Of a stretch of DNA of 38,773 nucleotides, positions 26,941 to 35,457 are shown piece by piece. The translations under genes were made by a program, and so were the position numbers. The stretch comes from Candidatus Brocadia sp. (GTDB lineage: Bacteria; Planctomycetota; Brocadiia; Brocadiales; Brocadiaceae), in the NCBI GenBank assembly GCA_030837935.1, contig JAUQXU010000466.1:1-38773 (forward strand), read 5' to 3'. The notes beneath the pieces are model-generated. The model worked only from the letters and a program-made list of their open reading frames with translations, had not been told where the DNA came from and searched no databases. The first letter of the stretch is position 1; each line of letters starts with the position of its first letter.

Positions 26941-26992
26941 GCCCCGAATGGGCACGAATGAAATTTGGAAGTTTGAAATTATTTCAAACTTC
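26941..26992 (-). terminator. Hairpins at the 3' end of uvrC, stop codon in the loop
   Basis: A perfect 11-bp inverted repeat, GAAGTTTGAAA (26968-26978) and TTTCAAACTTC (26982-26992), has a 3-nt loop that is exactly the uvrC stop codon. A second small hairpin, GCCC-CGAAT-GGGC (26941-26953), follows downstream of uvrC. No T-run follows, so it is not a textbook intrinsic terminator; RNA stabilisation or a dispersed repeat are alternatives. Confidence 0.45.
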
Positions 26993-28829
26993 TGATTTCG
27001 TGCTTCGGATTTATATGAAAGTAATTAAATATCTCGGTTGCTTGCTTTGGCGGCAGCTTACTGATTTCAGTTAATTGTTCGACTGTCGCACTTCGTATAC
27101 CTTCAATGCTGCCGAAACACTTGAAAAGTTTCTTTTTTCGCGCAATCCCAATCCCCGGAATTCCATCAAGAGGAGACTTGTAATACTCGTTATCACGGAG
27201 TTTTCTATGATAGGATATGGCAAACCGATGGGCCTCATCTCGTACCTTGTCAAGAAATAAGAGCTCTGGTGAAGATGGGGCGAGCATGACAGCGTCTGGC
27301 ATAGACGGGACGAATATCTGTTCACCACTCTTTTCACCGGCACCATTGTTTTCCTTCCTGCCTTTGGCCAATGCAATCAAATCTACGTTACCAATCGCCA
27401 ACTCCTCAAATACTTTTAAGGCTATACCCAACTGACCTTTGCCACCATCTACCATAATCAAGTTTGGCAAATCACCTTCTTCCACTGCCCGCTTATATCT
27501 CCGTGTTAGGACTTCATGCATCATAGCATAATCATCGATTTGTCCTACGGTTTTAATCCTGAATCTTTTATATCCGGACTTATCAGGTTTTCCCTGTGTA
27601 AAAGTGACCATTGACCCGACTGCCTGTTTGCCGAAAATATTGGATATATCAAAACACTCGATACGTTCCGGTGTTTGTCTTAGACTCAGGGTTTCTTTTA
27701 GGGCTTTTAATGTTCTTGTAAAATCATCCTCATGGTTCCTGGACATCCGGTAAACATTTTCAGCATTCCTTTGCGCCATTTCAATAAGCCGCGCCTTGTC
27801 TCCGCGTTGGGGATGTATTATTTCAACCTTTTTGCCCTTCTTTTCCGTAAGCCATTCTTCAAGCAACTTTGCATCTACAGACTCCACAGGAATAATCAAC
27901 TCGGCTGGTATAAATCTTGTCTGACTGTAAAATTGGTTTAAAAAGGATCGGAATATCTCCTCAATGGTATTATGATTTGTAGGAAAATGATACGAGGCAA
28001 CGTCTTCCATGTTCCCTGCCCGGATAAACATGACTGTAATATATACTTCATTTCCCACCACATAATAACCAAAGACATCGCGGTCTACAAAAGCCAAGGA
28101 ATGGATTCTCTGCTTTTCTACCGTTTCTTCAATAGCGCGAATACAATCTCTGATTTTAGCAGCCTTTTCATACCGCATTGCTTTTGATTCCTCACGCATC
28201 TGTTGTTTCAGCATGTCAATGAGGTCTTCCTGTTTACCTTTTAAAATCAGCACCACTTGGTCAATGAGCTTTTGATACGTAACCTCATCAACAAGACTAC
28301 AACATGGTCCCAAGCACTTTTGGATTTGGTAATAAAGACAGGGTTTTACTCTTTTTTTAAATACGTTGTCGGGACATTTGCGGATGGGAATGATGTCGTG
28401 AATGTACCGCAATGTCCGTCGTACAGCCCTGGAAGAGGCATAAGGACCAAAATACATCGCGCCATCATCCTCAATTTGCCGTACCACCCTCGGATAAGGG
28501 AATTTTTTGTTGACCTCTAGTTTGATACATATAAAGGTCTTATCATCACGGAGGTTAATATTAAATTTTGGCTTAAACTGTTTGATCAGGTTATTTTCAA
28601 GAATGAGTGCCTCTTTCTCTGTTTCGGTAAGCACAAAATCAATATCGGAGATATGTCGTACCAGATATTCCGTGTAGAGCCTGTCATCTGTGTTCCTTTG
28701 AAAATAGCTTCTTACCCTGTTTTTGAGATTCTTGGCCTTGCCAACATAGATTACCTTATGCTTAGCATCTTTCATAAGATAGACACCTGGTGAATACGGA
28801 AGATTTTTTAGTTTATTTTCCAATTTCAT
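26979..28829 (-). CDS. uvrC: Excinuclease ABC subunit C
   Basis: A UvrC of 616 residues. The track opens the frame at 29045, which would run into murQ on the other strand and add 72 residues with no family likeness. The ATG at 28829 ('MKLENKLKNLPYSPGVYLMKD') matches the normal UvrC start and has AAGGT 7 bp upstream, so I use it. Domains: GIY-YIG nuclease (~10-95, 'KVIYVGKAKNLKNRVRSYF'), UVR helical hairpin ('MRYEKAAKIRDCI'), RNase H-like nuclease ('IECFDISNIFGKQAVGSM', 'IMVDGGKGQLG') and a C-terminal helix-hairpin-helix. It makes the dual incisions in nucleotide-excision repair with UvrA and UvrB, which are not in the window. Confidence 0.95.
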   Translation of the reverse strand: MKLENKLKNLPYSPGVYLMKDAKHKVIYVGKAKNLKNRVRSYFQRNTDDRLYTEYLVRHISDIDFVLTETEKEALILENNLIKQFKPKFNINLRDDKTFICIKLEVNKKFPYPRVVRQIEDDGAMYFGPYASSRAVRRTLRYIHDIIPIRKCPDNVFKKRVKPCLYYQIQKCLGPCCSLVDEVTYQKLIDQVVLILKGKQEDLIDMLKQQMREESKAMRYEKAAKIRDCIRAIEETVEKQRIHSLAFVDRDVFGYYVVGNEVYITVMFIRAGNMEDVASYHFPTNHNTIEEIFRSFLNQFYSQTRFIPAELIIPVESVDAKLLEEWLTEKKGKKVEIIHPQRGDKARLIEMAQRNAENVYRMSRNHEDDFTRTLKALKETLSLRQTPERIECFDISNIFGKQAVGSMVTFTQGKPDKSGYKRFRIKTVGQIDDYAMMHEVLTRRYKRAVEEGDLPNLIMVDGGKGQLGIALKVFEELAIGNVDLIALAKGRKENNGAGEKSGEQIFVPSMPDAVMLAPSSPELLFLDKVRDEAHRFAISYHRKLRDNEYYKSPLDGIPGIGIARKKKLFKCFGSIEGIRSATVEQLTEISKLPPKQATEIFNYFHINPKHEIRSLK

Positions 28830-28898
28830 ATCATACCTTATAACACGCAACCCTTCTTTTGTAAATATCCTTTGACAATCTTTAGAGACGATGTTACC

Positions 28899-29816
28899 AT
28901 GCAACTCATTATGGAGATTAGAGACCGTTCTCAACTGCTGACCGAACAACGCAATCCAGACACCATCACTATTGACTGCAAAACCACACTGGAAATTATT
29001 GACATTATTAATGCCGAGGATGCGAACGTCATTACGGCCGTTCATAGAGAAAGAGAACCTATTGCAAAAGCAGCCGACATGATCGTTGATACTTTTAAAG
29101 AAGGCGGCAGACTTATCTATGTTGGCGCAGGAACCAGTGGCAGGCTGGGGATACTAGATGCCGCGGAATGCCCCCCTACTTACGGTACTGATCCAAAAAT
29201 GATAATTGGAATCATCGCCGGTGGTCAAAAGGCTGTATTTCAATCGGCAGAAGATGCAGAGGATTTCCCAGAAAGTGGCGCAAAGGACATTCAGCAAACA
29301 GAGGTAAATCACCGGGACGTCGTTATGGGTATCACCACTGGCGGAACAACTCCATATGTTATGGGCGCCCTCTTTGAGGCAAAAAAGCGTAATGCGAAAA
29401 CAATCTTTCTTTGCTGTAATAGAGAAACCATGCCGCTTTTTAATGTCGACATCATCATCCGACCAATCGTAGGTCCAGAAGTCATAACCGGGTCTACCCG
29501 CATGAAGGCAGGCACGGCTACCAAACTTATATTAAACATGCTGACCACAACCACGATGATCAAGATGGGTAAGGTCTATGAGAATCTCATGGTAGATCTG
29601 CGGGCTACAAATGTAAAGCTTACCGAGCGTGCAGAGCGGATTATAATGACCGTTACAGGTATCAGCCGGGATGATGCAAAAAAATTGCTGGAATCCGCTT
29701 TTGGAAATGCAAAAGTTGCGATAGTCATGCAGAAGCTGGGCATTGATTACACTAAGGCAAAAAAAAGACTTGATGTGCACGACGGATTTGTAAGGAAAGT
29801 TTTGAATAACTCTTAA
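28899..29816 (+). CDS. murQ: N-acetylmuramic acid 6-phosphate etherase
   Basis: A MurQ of 305 residues (cleaves the lactyl ether of MurNAc-6-P in peptidoglycan recycling). Signatures are 'QLLTEQRNPDT', 'DTFKEGGRLIYVGAGTSGRLGILDAAECPPTYG' (SIS sugar-phosphate fold), 'GITTGGTTPYVMGAL' and 'GSTRMKAGTATKLILNML'. The track uses a TTG at 28872 without a ribosome binding site. I prefer the ATG at 28899, or 28911, which give normal lengths; the choice is uncertain. It is divergent from uvrC with about 70 bp between. No PTS or AmgK partner is adjacent. Confidence 0.94.
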   Translation: MQLIMEIRDRSQLLTEQRNPDTITIDCKTTLEIIDIINAEDANVITAVHREREPIAKAADMIVDTFKEGGRLIYVGAGTSGRLGILDAAECPPTYGTDPKMIIGIIAGGQKAVFQSAEDAEDFPESGAKDIQQTEVNHRDVVMGITTGGTTPYVMGALFEAKKRNAKTIFLCCNRETMPLFNVDIIIRPIVGPEVITGSTRMKAGTATKLILNMLTTTTMIKMGKVYENLMVDLRATNVKLTERAERIIMTVTGISRDDAKKLLESAFGNAKVAIVMQKLGIDYTKAKKRLDVHDGFVRKVLNNS

Positions 29817-29825
29817 CTACTAAAT

Positions 29826-30050
29826 CTAAGATAACATACAACAATAAGATATTTTACACTTCGTACCTGAATCGTACCCTACGCTTGTATCGCCATAAGT
29901 AAAACATTCGCTTTGCCCATACCTAAGATGTTCCGTCATCCGTTCAATGGCATCACGGTTAACATTCAATTGCTTATGGCCGTACCTCATGGTCATGGAA
30001 ATATCGGAATGACCAAGTAGCTCTTTGGTGGTTACAATATCGGCTCCTGT
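29826..30050 (-). pseudogene. 3' remnant of a tyrosine recombinase (phage-type integrase)
   Basis: This is not in the ORF track because it has no start codon. Translating the minus strand from the codon after the HDOD-GGDEF stop gives 74 residues ending at TAG. The first part, 'ADIVTTKELLGHSDISMTMRYGH', is the C-terminal catalytic end of a tyrosine recombinase: the histidine of 'LLGHSD' and the nucleophile tyrosine of 'MRYGH' are present. The rest of the catalytic domain, including both arginines, is missing. It is in frame with, and directly behind, the stop codon of the HDOD-GGDEF gene, and ends 10 bp from murQ. I read it as the relic of a lost mobile element. Confidence 0.8.
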
Positions 30051-31601
30051 TTATATTTGAGACATTAACTGTTTTTCCTCAGCATATAACGTAACTGTGT
30101 TGCGTCCTTTCTTCTTGGACGCAAAAAGAGCTTTATCCGCAAAGTCAATAAGTTCATTTTTCGTGAAAGCACTTACAGCTGGCCATATCTCAGCTATCCC
30201 AATACTTACCGTAACGTTATATTTTTTGTTATTGATAATAAATGCATGCATAGCGATTGATTCTCGTAATTTTTCAGCCACAATTTGAGCCTCTTGTCCA
30301 GTTATTTCTGGAAGAATAATTGTAAATTCTTCACCACCATAACGAAAAAGCATATCATAATCCCTGAGTGATTTTCTCATTAACTTGCACAATTCTTTTA
30401 AAACAAAATCACCAGCCTGATGCCCGTAATTGTCATTAAAACTTTTGAAATAATCAACATCTACCATAACTAAACTGAGAATCAAATTTTTGCGGGCTGC
30501 TATGCTCATTTGGTTTTCAAGAATACTTTGAAAGCAACCATGGTTATATACCTCTGTTAAGCTATCCAATAGTGCTAGTTTTTCAAGGCGTTTATTATTT
30601 TCTTCAAGTTCTTTGGTAAGCTGTTGCAATTGTACCGTGGCATCAATGAGTTCTCTGTTCACGTGATCATACGTTAAGTTTATGTTGCGAAGAGCCTCAT
30701 TTGCCTCTTGCAGGATTTCCTCAATTGGCTTTTGATTTTTGATATAAAAACCAAACAAATCGGCAGTATGTGCTATTTCAGAGACAACAAGATCCAGTAT
30801 TTTGCCGATTATTTTATCATCGAAGCCGAGAATCGACTTAGATTCGTTCAGAAATATTTGATGGTATTTCTGAGGCTTATTCGAGTAAAGAATGTTAGTA
30901 ATTATTCCTGATAAATAGACAACGTTAATGGTAAGCTTGAGCTTATTGTCATTACCTTTATAGCCTTCCGGACAATGATGATATTGAATTGGAGTCAATA
31001 ACTGTGTGGGAAACCCCCAATATTTGGTAACTTCGTATCCGATAAATGTGTGATCTGCTCCAATAATTTGATCTTCCAGTACAACGACATCTTTTTCACC
31101 CTTGGATGTCTCTAGCAATACCTGCTCATACTGATCTGAAAAGGAGAGGGCTAAAATCAGTTTTCCGATATTTTGCAAAAGTCCCACAACGAAAATCTCT
31201 TCCAAATTGGATTTATCAATCTCAGCCATGATAAGTTTAGCCGCAACAGCGCTCGACAAGGATTGTTCCCAAAATTTCTCATAATTAAAACCGTCCTTAT
31301 TGTTCTTTGCTTTCATTGAAAAAAAAGAAATGGAAAGAACAAGACTTCGAATTGCATTTAATCCAATTCTCGAAGCAGCCTGATGTATCGTGCTTATTTT
31401 AATAGGAAAATTGTAAAAGGCCGAATTAGCAATTTTTAATACCTTTGCAGACAGGGCGGCGTCTTTCGAGACTAGACTTGCAATTTCCTTCATCCCGATT
31501 CCTTCTTGCGAAGAGATTGAGATGAGTTTACATGCAACATTTGGTAAAGTAGGCAGTGACGCTGATTCCAATACACCTTTTAAGATTTCATTTTTTGTCA
31601 T
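30051..31601 (-). CDS. HDOD-GGDEF protein, probable diguanylate cyclase
   Basis: I place the start at 31601 ('MTKNEILKGVL'), which has AGGA about 9 bp upstream, rather than at 31652 as in the track; both are possible. The HDOD domain fills roughly residues 1-270 ('LPTLPNVACKLISISSQ', 'DAALSAKVLKIANSAFYNF'). A coiled coil follows, then a GGDEF domain ending the protein. The active-site motif is GGEEF ('RYGGEEFTIILP'), an accepted variant, and RDYD upstream forms the RxxD inhibitory site. It should make cyclic-di-GMP with product feedback. The HDOD signal is unknown. The stop abuts the integrase remnant in frame, so the native C-terminus may have been altered. Confidence 0.92.
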   Translation of the reverse strand: MTKNEILKGVLESASLPTLPNVACKLISISSQEGIGMKEIASLVSKDAALSAKVLKIANSAFYNFPIKISTIHQAASRIGLNAIRSLVLSISFFSMKAKNNKDGFNYEKFWEQSLSSAVAAKLIMAEIDKSNLEEIFVVGLLQNIGKLILALSFSDQYEQVLLETSKGEKDVVVLEDQIIGADHTFIGYEVTKYWGFPTQLLTPIQYHHCPEGYKGNDNKLKLTINVVYLSGIITNILYSNKPQKYHQIFLNESKSILGFDDKIIGKILDLVVSEIAHTADLFGFYIKNQKPIEEILQEANEALRNINLTYDHVNRELIDATVQLQQLTKELEENNKRLEKLALLDSLTEVYNHGCFQSILENQMSIAARKNLILSLVMVDVDYFKSFNDNYGHQAGDFVLKELCKLMRKSLRDYDMLFRYGGEEFTIILPEITGQEAQIVAEKLRESIAMHAFIINNKKYNVTVSIGIAEIWPAVSAFTKNELIDFADKALFASKKKGRNTVTLYAEEKQLMSQI

Positions 31602-31698
31602 AGTTTTATTCCTGCGTAAAGCTAAACATAACGTTATTTGAGTTTGTGACATTCCATAACTAACAGCGGGTTTATTTTTTAACCAATTATGTATAAAT

Positions 31699-31899
31699 TC
31701 ATATGCATTTTGACTTCGGCCGAATTGCTTTTCTGAAAGAGCTTATTGATTCAATTATTATTACGCTGCCAAGAAGGATGACGGTTATTAAGAATATGGT
31801 AAATGCCTCAATTTCGTGAAAGGAACTTTTACCCCTTTTTAATCTTCCAGCACCCAGTAAAAGCACCAAAATATCTATTACAAATAGAACTATTTTCAT
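31699..31899 (-). CDS. Small two-segment membrane protein
   Basis: A 66-residue protein with two hydrophobic helices ('IVLFVIDILVLLLGAG' and 'AFTIFLITVILLGSVIII') joined by a short basic loop 'RLKRGKSSFHE' and ending in a basic tail. No family is recognised. AAGGAG lies 9 bp upstream of the ATG, which supports real translation. It lies just upstream of the HDOD-GGDEF gene on the same strand and may be co-transcribed. Confidence 0.6.
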   Translation of the reverse strand: MKIVLFVIDILVLLLGAGRLKRGKSSFHEIEAFTIFLITVILLGSVIIIESISSFRKAIRPKSKCI

Positions 31900-32157
31900 T
31901 GTAATAGACTCCTTTAATTTTATATATTTATTTGGGATTTTATTCTTTATCAGAATTTATTGTATACAATACCAATAACGGGCGGAACATACTCCATGTT
32001 TTTTGATCAAGGTTAAGCATTTATATGAGAATAATTACTATATCGGCATATTCAAAACCAACATTAAACAAAAATACCTATTAGTTGACTCAATAGCCAT
32101 TAAGTAATTTATAAAATATCTGGCATGCAATTAAATCGATGAGCAAGGCGGACGACT

Positions 32158-32250
32158 ATGAGTACCTGGAATTCTTTCAAAATATTATATGGCGTGGACT
32201 TTATAGCAACTTTATTTATAATCGCTTGCAAAGTGTTGCTAGCGAAATGA
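32158..32250 (+). CDS. Possible 30-residue membrane peptide
   Basis: ATG to TGA gives 30 residues with a hydrophobic centre ('VDFIATLFIIACKVLL') and a lysine end. AAGGCGG lies about 7 bp before the ATG. A short CAGC-TTCC-GCTG stem with a T-run about 75 bp downstream could be a weak terminator. Too short for the ORF track. It may be a small membrane or toxin-like peptide, or chance. Confidence 0.3.
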   Translation: MSTWNSFKILYGVDFIATLFIIACKVLLAK

Positions 32251-32325
32251 TGTAGGATAAGAAATATTGGATAACGGGCACAGTTATCATTTATCCAGAA
32301 ACTGAGTTTTGCCCCAAAAGGTTTG

Positions 32326-32342
32326 CAGCTTCCGCTGTTTTT
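32326..32342 (+). terminator. Weak intrinsic terminator candidate
   Basis: CAGC-TTCC-GCTG followed by TTTTT on the plus strand. The 4-bp stem is short, and the call rests mainly on its position after the candidate small ORF. Confidence 0.25.
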
Positions 32343-32352
32343 AAGATTCTAT

Positions 32353-32736
32353 TTATTCCCGAATGAGTGGTTTTATGGTCTGAGAAATAATATACCTGTT
32401 GCTGGAAACCCATCGGTAGACAGCATACAAACATGCTCTACTTATGGGCAACTTAAACAATGAGTATAACCACCGGAATCCCCTTAACCGAATAAGTATC
32501 TCTGGCAATGCTTTATCACTCCCTAGAATTGTATTATGAGAAAGCACTAATTGAAAGGACTGCAGGCAGGTTTCATCCGTCATCTCCGGAAATCTGCGTC
32601 TGCGATCTTCTGATTGACACGGAATAAATTCAAACACATCCTTACTAACTGCGTGCAATTCAATCCATCTCATACATCCGCGGCATAAACTGCACTTGTC
32701 GTCATAAATAAGGATAGCAGTCCCCAGTTTACTCAT
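32353..32736 (-). CDS. DCC-family thiol-disulfide oxidoreductase-like protein (DUF393)
   Basis: A 127-residue protein of the DCC family. The defining motif is near the N-terminus: 'YDDKCSLCRGCMRW', with Asp12/Asp13 and Cys15-x2-Cys18. The middle has 'DVFEFIPCQSED' and 'LGSDKALPEIL', and the C-terminus has the helix-rich 'LYAVYRWVSSNRYI' typical of the family. A thioredoxin-like disulfide exchange role has been proposed for it; substrates are unknown. It is separated by 15 bp from the exported protein upstream on the same strand, so they probably form a unit. Confidence 0.88.
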   Translation of the reverse strand: MSKLGTAILIYDDKCSLCRGCMRWIELHAVSKDVFEFIPCQSEDRRRRFPEMTDETCLQSFQLVLSHNTILGSDKALPEILIRLRGFRWLYSLFKLPISRACLYAVYRWVSSNRYIISQTIKPLIRE

Positions 32737-32751
32737 ACCATTTTAAATTAA

Positions 32752-33267
32752 TTAACGAATATCAACCTCGCAAAGTTCAATTCCCGCTAAATTAGAGATG
32801 TCCTTCACCGGTTGACTACCATCATACCTGCTTTCCAGGACGGTATTGCCGTTGTTGTAAATTGAAACGGGCACGTTTTGAATATTTCTTTGAAGCATAA
32901 ATTTATAATGAAACAGGGTACGGTCTCCAGAATTCCTGGTAATGACGGATACAACCCTATTTTTCCCCGGTAATAACTTATCTCTCACATCACAGAACCC
33001 CCTTTGTTTCATCTTCTCAAACGTCTGGGTTTCTAAGAAAACTATGGCTACTTCATCACCCTCCGTTAATTCAGTAAGGTTAAATCCCAATCCCTCTAAT
33101 CCATCTGGAATAAAAACTTTTGTCGGAGTCTTATGAATAATTTTCTTTGTGTCGTCCCAGGCATCCGGATTTTTTAGAAAATAATCAACAATATTTCCAT
33201 GGGCAAAACTCAAAGTATCCATGAAAAGTAGAAAAGGTATTACAACTAGATATCGAACATATTTCAT
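32752..33267 (-). CDS. Exported protein of unknown function
   Basis: A 171-residue protein with a signal peptide ('MKYVRYLVVIPFLLFMDTLSFAHG', likely cleaved after SFA). The mature part is predicted mostly beta with two cysteines ('RGFCDVRD', 'IELCEVDI'), which could pair. I recognise no family. GAGGT lies 6-7 bp upstream of the ATG. It is followed closely by the DCC protein gene; an oxidoreductase next to an exported two-cysteine protein is suggestive but unproven. Confidence 0.7.
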   Translation of the reverse strand: MKYVRYLVVIPFLLFMDTLSFAHGNIVDYFLKNPDAWDDTKKIIHKTPTKVFIPDGLEGLGFNLTELTEGDEVAIVFLETQTFEKMKQRGFCDVRDKLLPGKNRVVSVITRNSGDRTLFHYKFMLQRNIQNVPVSIYNNGNTVLESRYDGSQPVKDISNLAGIELCEVDIR

Positions 33268-33307
33268 TTATTAACCTCGCGCTATGAGATGTTTTAGAAT
33301 TTCCATA

Positions 33308-33952
33308 TTAGCTTTTTCTATACAAATTATGAGACTTGATATAATCTTCCACACACCGGGGGACCAAATATCGTATACTGCGCCCACTTCGTAACCTTGT
33401 CCTAATTTCAGTTGACGATATACCAATGGCCGGTATCGTAACTTTCAATCGTTCAATCTCTGATTTTTTTTCACTGGAAAACACCGTAATCTCACATAAA
33501 TCCCTCTTCAGAAAAGATGTTTGAGAGTTATTGCCATGTATTGAAACGGGAAAACGATTGACGACAACAAAGTGGCACATGGTAGAAAGTACATCAATAG
33601 CCTTCCAGGTACTTATTTCATTGATCATATCTGTACCCATAATCAAAAATAAATTATGATATTTTCCATACATTTCCTTTAAGGTACTGATAGTATCTAT
33701 GGTGTATGATTTTCCGGACCGTTTAATTTCTAAATCAGAAACCTCAAAATGTTCATTGTCGCGTATCGCATCTTTCACCATCTGATACCTGTGAAAAGAG
33801 GCCAGCAAATCCGTTAATTCTTTATGAGGAGATATTCCTGTGGGCATAAAAATCACCTTTGATAATGCCCGTTGCTGATAAACCTCTTCGGCAACAATAA
33901 GATGGCCTATGTGAATTGGATTAAACGACCCACCAAATATTCCAATATTCAT
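33308..33952 (-). CDS. nadD: Nicotinate-nucleotide adenylyltransferase
   Basis: A 214-residue NadD (NaMN + ATP to deamido-NAD, NAD synthesis). The nucleotidyltransferase motif 'GIFGGSFNPIHIGHLIVAEE' starts the protein, 'MPTGISPHKE' follows, and the C-terminal 'ISSTEIRTRLRSGRSIRYLVPRCVEDYIKSHNLY' carries the ISSTxIR signature. Length is typical. The ribosome binding site is weak. Its usual partners (obg, rsfS) are not next to it. Confidence 0.95.
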   Translation of the reverse strand: MNIGIFGGSFNPIHIGHLIVAEEVYQQRALSKVIFMPTGISPHKELTDLLASFHRYQMVKDAIRDNEHFEVSDLEIKRSGKSYTIDTISTLKEMYGKYHNLFLIMGTDMINEISTWKAIDVLSTMCHFVVVNRFPVSIHGNNSQTSFLKRDLCEITVFSSEKKSEIERLKVTIPAIGISSTEIRTRLRSGRSIRYLVPRCVEDYIKSHNLYRKS

Positions 33953-34073
33953 TTTACATTATAACCATTTGGTCACTAAGACACAAAGGCTCGTGAGATG
34001 AAATATTACGTTTCAAAAATTTGAATTATATAGCCGATTGAGTATATGTCAACCAAAATGGGCTCATTTTTCA

Positions 34074-34132
34074 TTGACTCATTCGATAACGTGTGCTAGC
34101 ATTTGAAATACTTAACGGCACTTTCAAGTATT
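34074..34132 (+). promoter_or_regulatory. Candidate larC promoter with inverted repeat at the start point
   Basis: TTGACT (34074-34079), 17 bp, TAGCAT (34097-34102) lie about 55 bp before larC. An inverted repeat AATACTT-N12-AAGTATT (34107-34132) begins at the predicted transcription start, as an operator or leader hairpin. It does not match the NikR consensus. Confidence 0.45.
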
Positions 34133-34155
34133 CTCTAAAGATGGAAAGAATTTGA

Positions 34156-35373
34156 TTGAAGATTGCATATTTTGATTGTTTTTCAGGTATTAGCGGAGAT
34201 ATGACCCTTGGAGCCTTTGTAGACGCTGGACTTGATGTCCGCATAGTAAAGGACCAACTTGCACAACTTCACTTACATGGCTATGAAATATCTGCAGAAA
34301 AGGTAAAACGTGCCGGAGTAACCGGCACAAAGGTTCACGTAATAATCTTCCCAGCAGATAACCATATACATGCATCCCACCATGACCACCATCATAATTC
34401 GCACTTAAAATTTTCTGACATTCAATCCATTATAGAAAAGAGTACCCTCCATAATGATATTAAAGGTGACAGCATTAAAATTTTTCAAAGACTTGCATCG
34501 GTTGAGGCAAAAATCCACGATACTGCGATAGAGGAAGTCCATTTCCATGAAGTTGGTGCAATTGACGCAATAGTCGATATCGTTGGTTCTGTGATTGCAA
34601 TCAGGCATTTGGGAATTGAAAAGATATATTTTTCACCTATCCCCACCGGATACGGATATACAAAATGTGAACATGGCACATTTCCTGTTCCTGCCCCTGC
34701 GACAATAGAACTTCTGAAGAATCAATTAATAAAATCTGCCAATATAGAAAAAGAAATAACCACACCCACGGGCGCCGCAATAATAACTACACTCGGAGAA
34801 GGTCTGCTTACAAACCCAAAAATGAAAATCCTTCAGGTTGGCTATGGCGCCGGAAGTAATGATAATCCGAACATCCCTAATTTATTACGTATCTTTATTG
34901 GAGAAACATCAGACCAAGAATCCGATGAAATGTGGATTGTAGAAACAAACATCGATAACATGTCGGGTGAAATATTAGGCTATGTTATGGATAAATTATT
35001 TGATGCGGGCGCAGTGGATGTGTATTTCACATCAGTTCAGATGAAAAAAGGACGGCCAGGAGTAATTGTTAGCTCCATAGTGTCTGAATTAAATCTCCCT
35101 TCTGTTGAATCGGTCTTATTCAGTCAAACGACTACCTTCGGTATCAGAAAACACAAAGTAGTCCGTCAGATACTTGCACGGGAATTGAGAGAATTCGATA
35201 GCCAGTTGGGGAAGGTCAAAATTAAGATCGGAAAATTTAACGGCACTACGAAAAACATTTCTCCTGAATATGAGGATTGTAAACGAATTGCCGAAGAAAC
35301 AAATATCCCTCTCAAACAAGTCTATACTATTATTTCGAAAGAATTGTGGCAAAATTCTGAATTTTTGAAATAA
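34156..35373 (+). CDS. larC: LarC, nickel-pincer cofactor nickel insertase
   Basis: A 405-residue LarC (DUF111). It opens 'MKIAYFDCFSGISGDMTLGAFVDAGL' and carries 'EEVHFHEVGAIDAIVDIVGS', 'PIPTGYGYTKCEHGTFPVPAPATIELL', 'TPTGAAIITTL' and 'ETNIDNMSGEILGYVMDKLFDAGAVDVYFTSVQMKKGRPG'. LarC inserts nickel, using CTP, into the pincer cofactor of lactate racemase-like enzymes. A histidine-rich stretch ('HASHHDHHHNSH', ~residues 75-86) could bind nickel. It is one continuous frame here, unlike species that frameshift between LarC1 and LarC2. The start is TTG. LarA, LarB and LarE are not in the window. Confidence 0.94.
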   Translation: MKIAYFDCFSGISGDMTLGAFVDAGLDVRIVKDQLAQLHLHGYEISAEKVKRAGVTGTKVHVIIFPADNHIHASHHDHHHNSHLKFSDIQSIIEKSTLHNDIKGDSIKIFQRLASVEAKIHDTAIEEVHFHEVGAIDAIVDIVGSVIAIRHLGIEKIYFSPIPTGYGYTKCEHGTFPVPAPATIELLKNQLIKSANIEKEITTPTGAAIITTLGEGLLTNPKMKILQVGYGAGSNDNPNIPNLLRIFIGETSDQESDEMWIVETNIDNMSGEILGYVMDKLFDAGAVDVYFTSVQMKKGRPGVIVSSIVSELNLPSVESVLFSQTTTFGIRKHKVVRQILARELREFDSQLGKVKIKIGKFNGTTKNISPEYEDCKRIAEETNIPLKQVYTIISKELWQNSEFLK

Positions 35374-35400
35374 TATACTGCCTTTTCTCCCTGCCCCAAT

Positions 35401-35448
35401 AAGTATTTTGTACTTACGCAACAGTAACGTTTCATGTACGCATGAAAC
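35401..35448 (+). repeat. Two tandem hairpins between larC and the TPR glycosyltransferase gene
   Basis: AAGTA-ttttg-TACTT (35401-35415) is followed by the perfect 8-bp GTTTCATG-tacg-CATGAAAC (35429-35448), ending 9 bp before the next ATG. No T-run follows. It could end larC transcription or mask the ribosome binding region of the next gene, which has no clear Shine-Dalgarno. Confidence 0.45.
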
Positions 35449-35457
35449 AATAGAATT

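Larger units (their letters stand above)
31900..32352. other. 453-bp intergenic region with a possible small peptide gene
   Basis: AT-rich stretch between two minus-strand genes. The only coding candidate is a 30-codon plus-strand ORF (32158-32250). Otherwise there is a small stem followed by five T residues on the plus strand near 32326-32342. No known RNA family is recognised. Confidence 0.5.

Noticed and set aside
28830-29045. 72-residue N-terminal extension of UvrC in the ORF track
   Set aside because: It overlaps murQ on the opposite strand, does not resemble UvrC, and a better start with a ribosome binding site exists at 28829.
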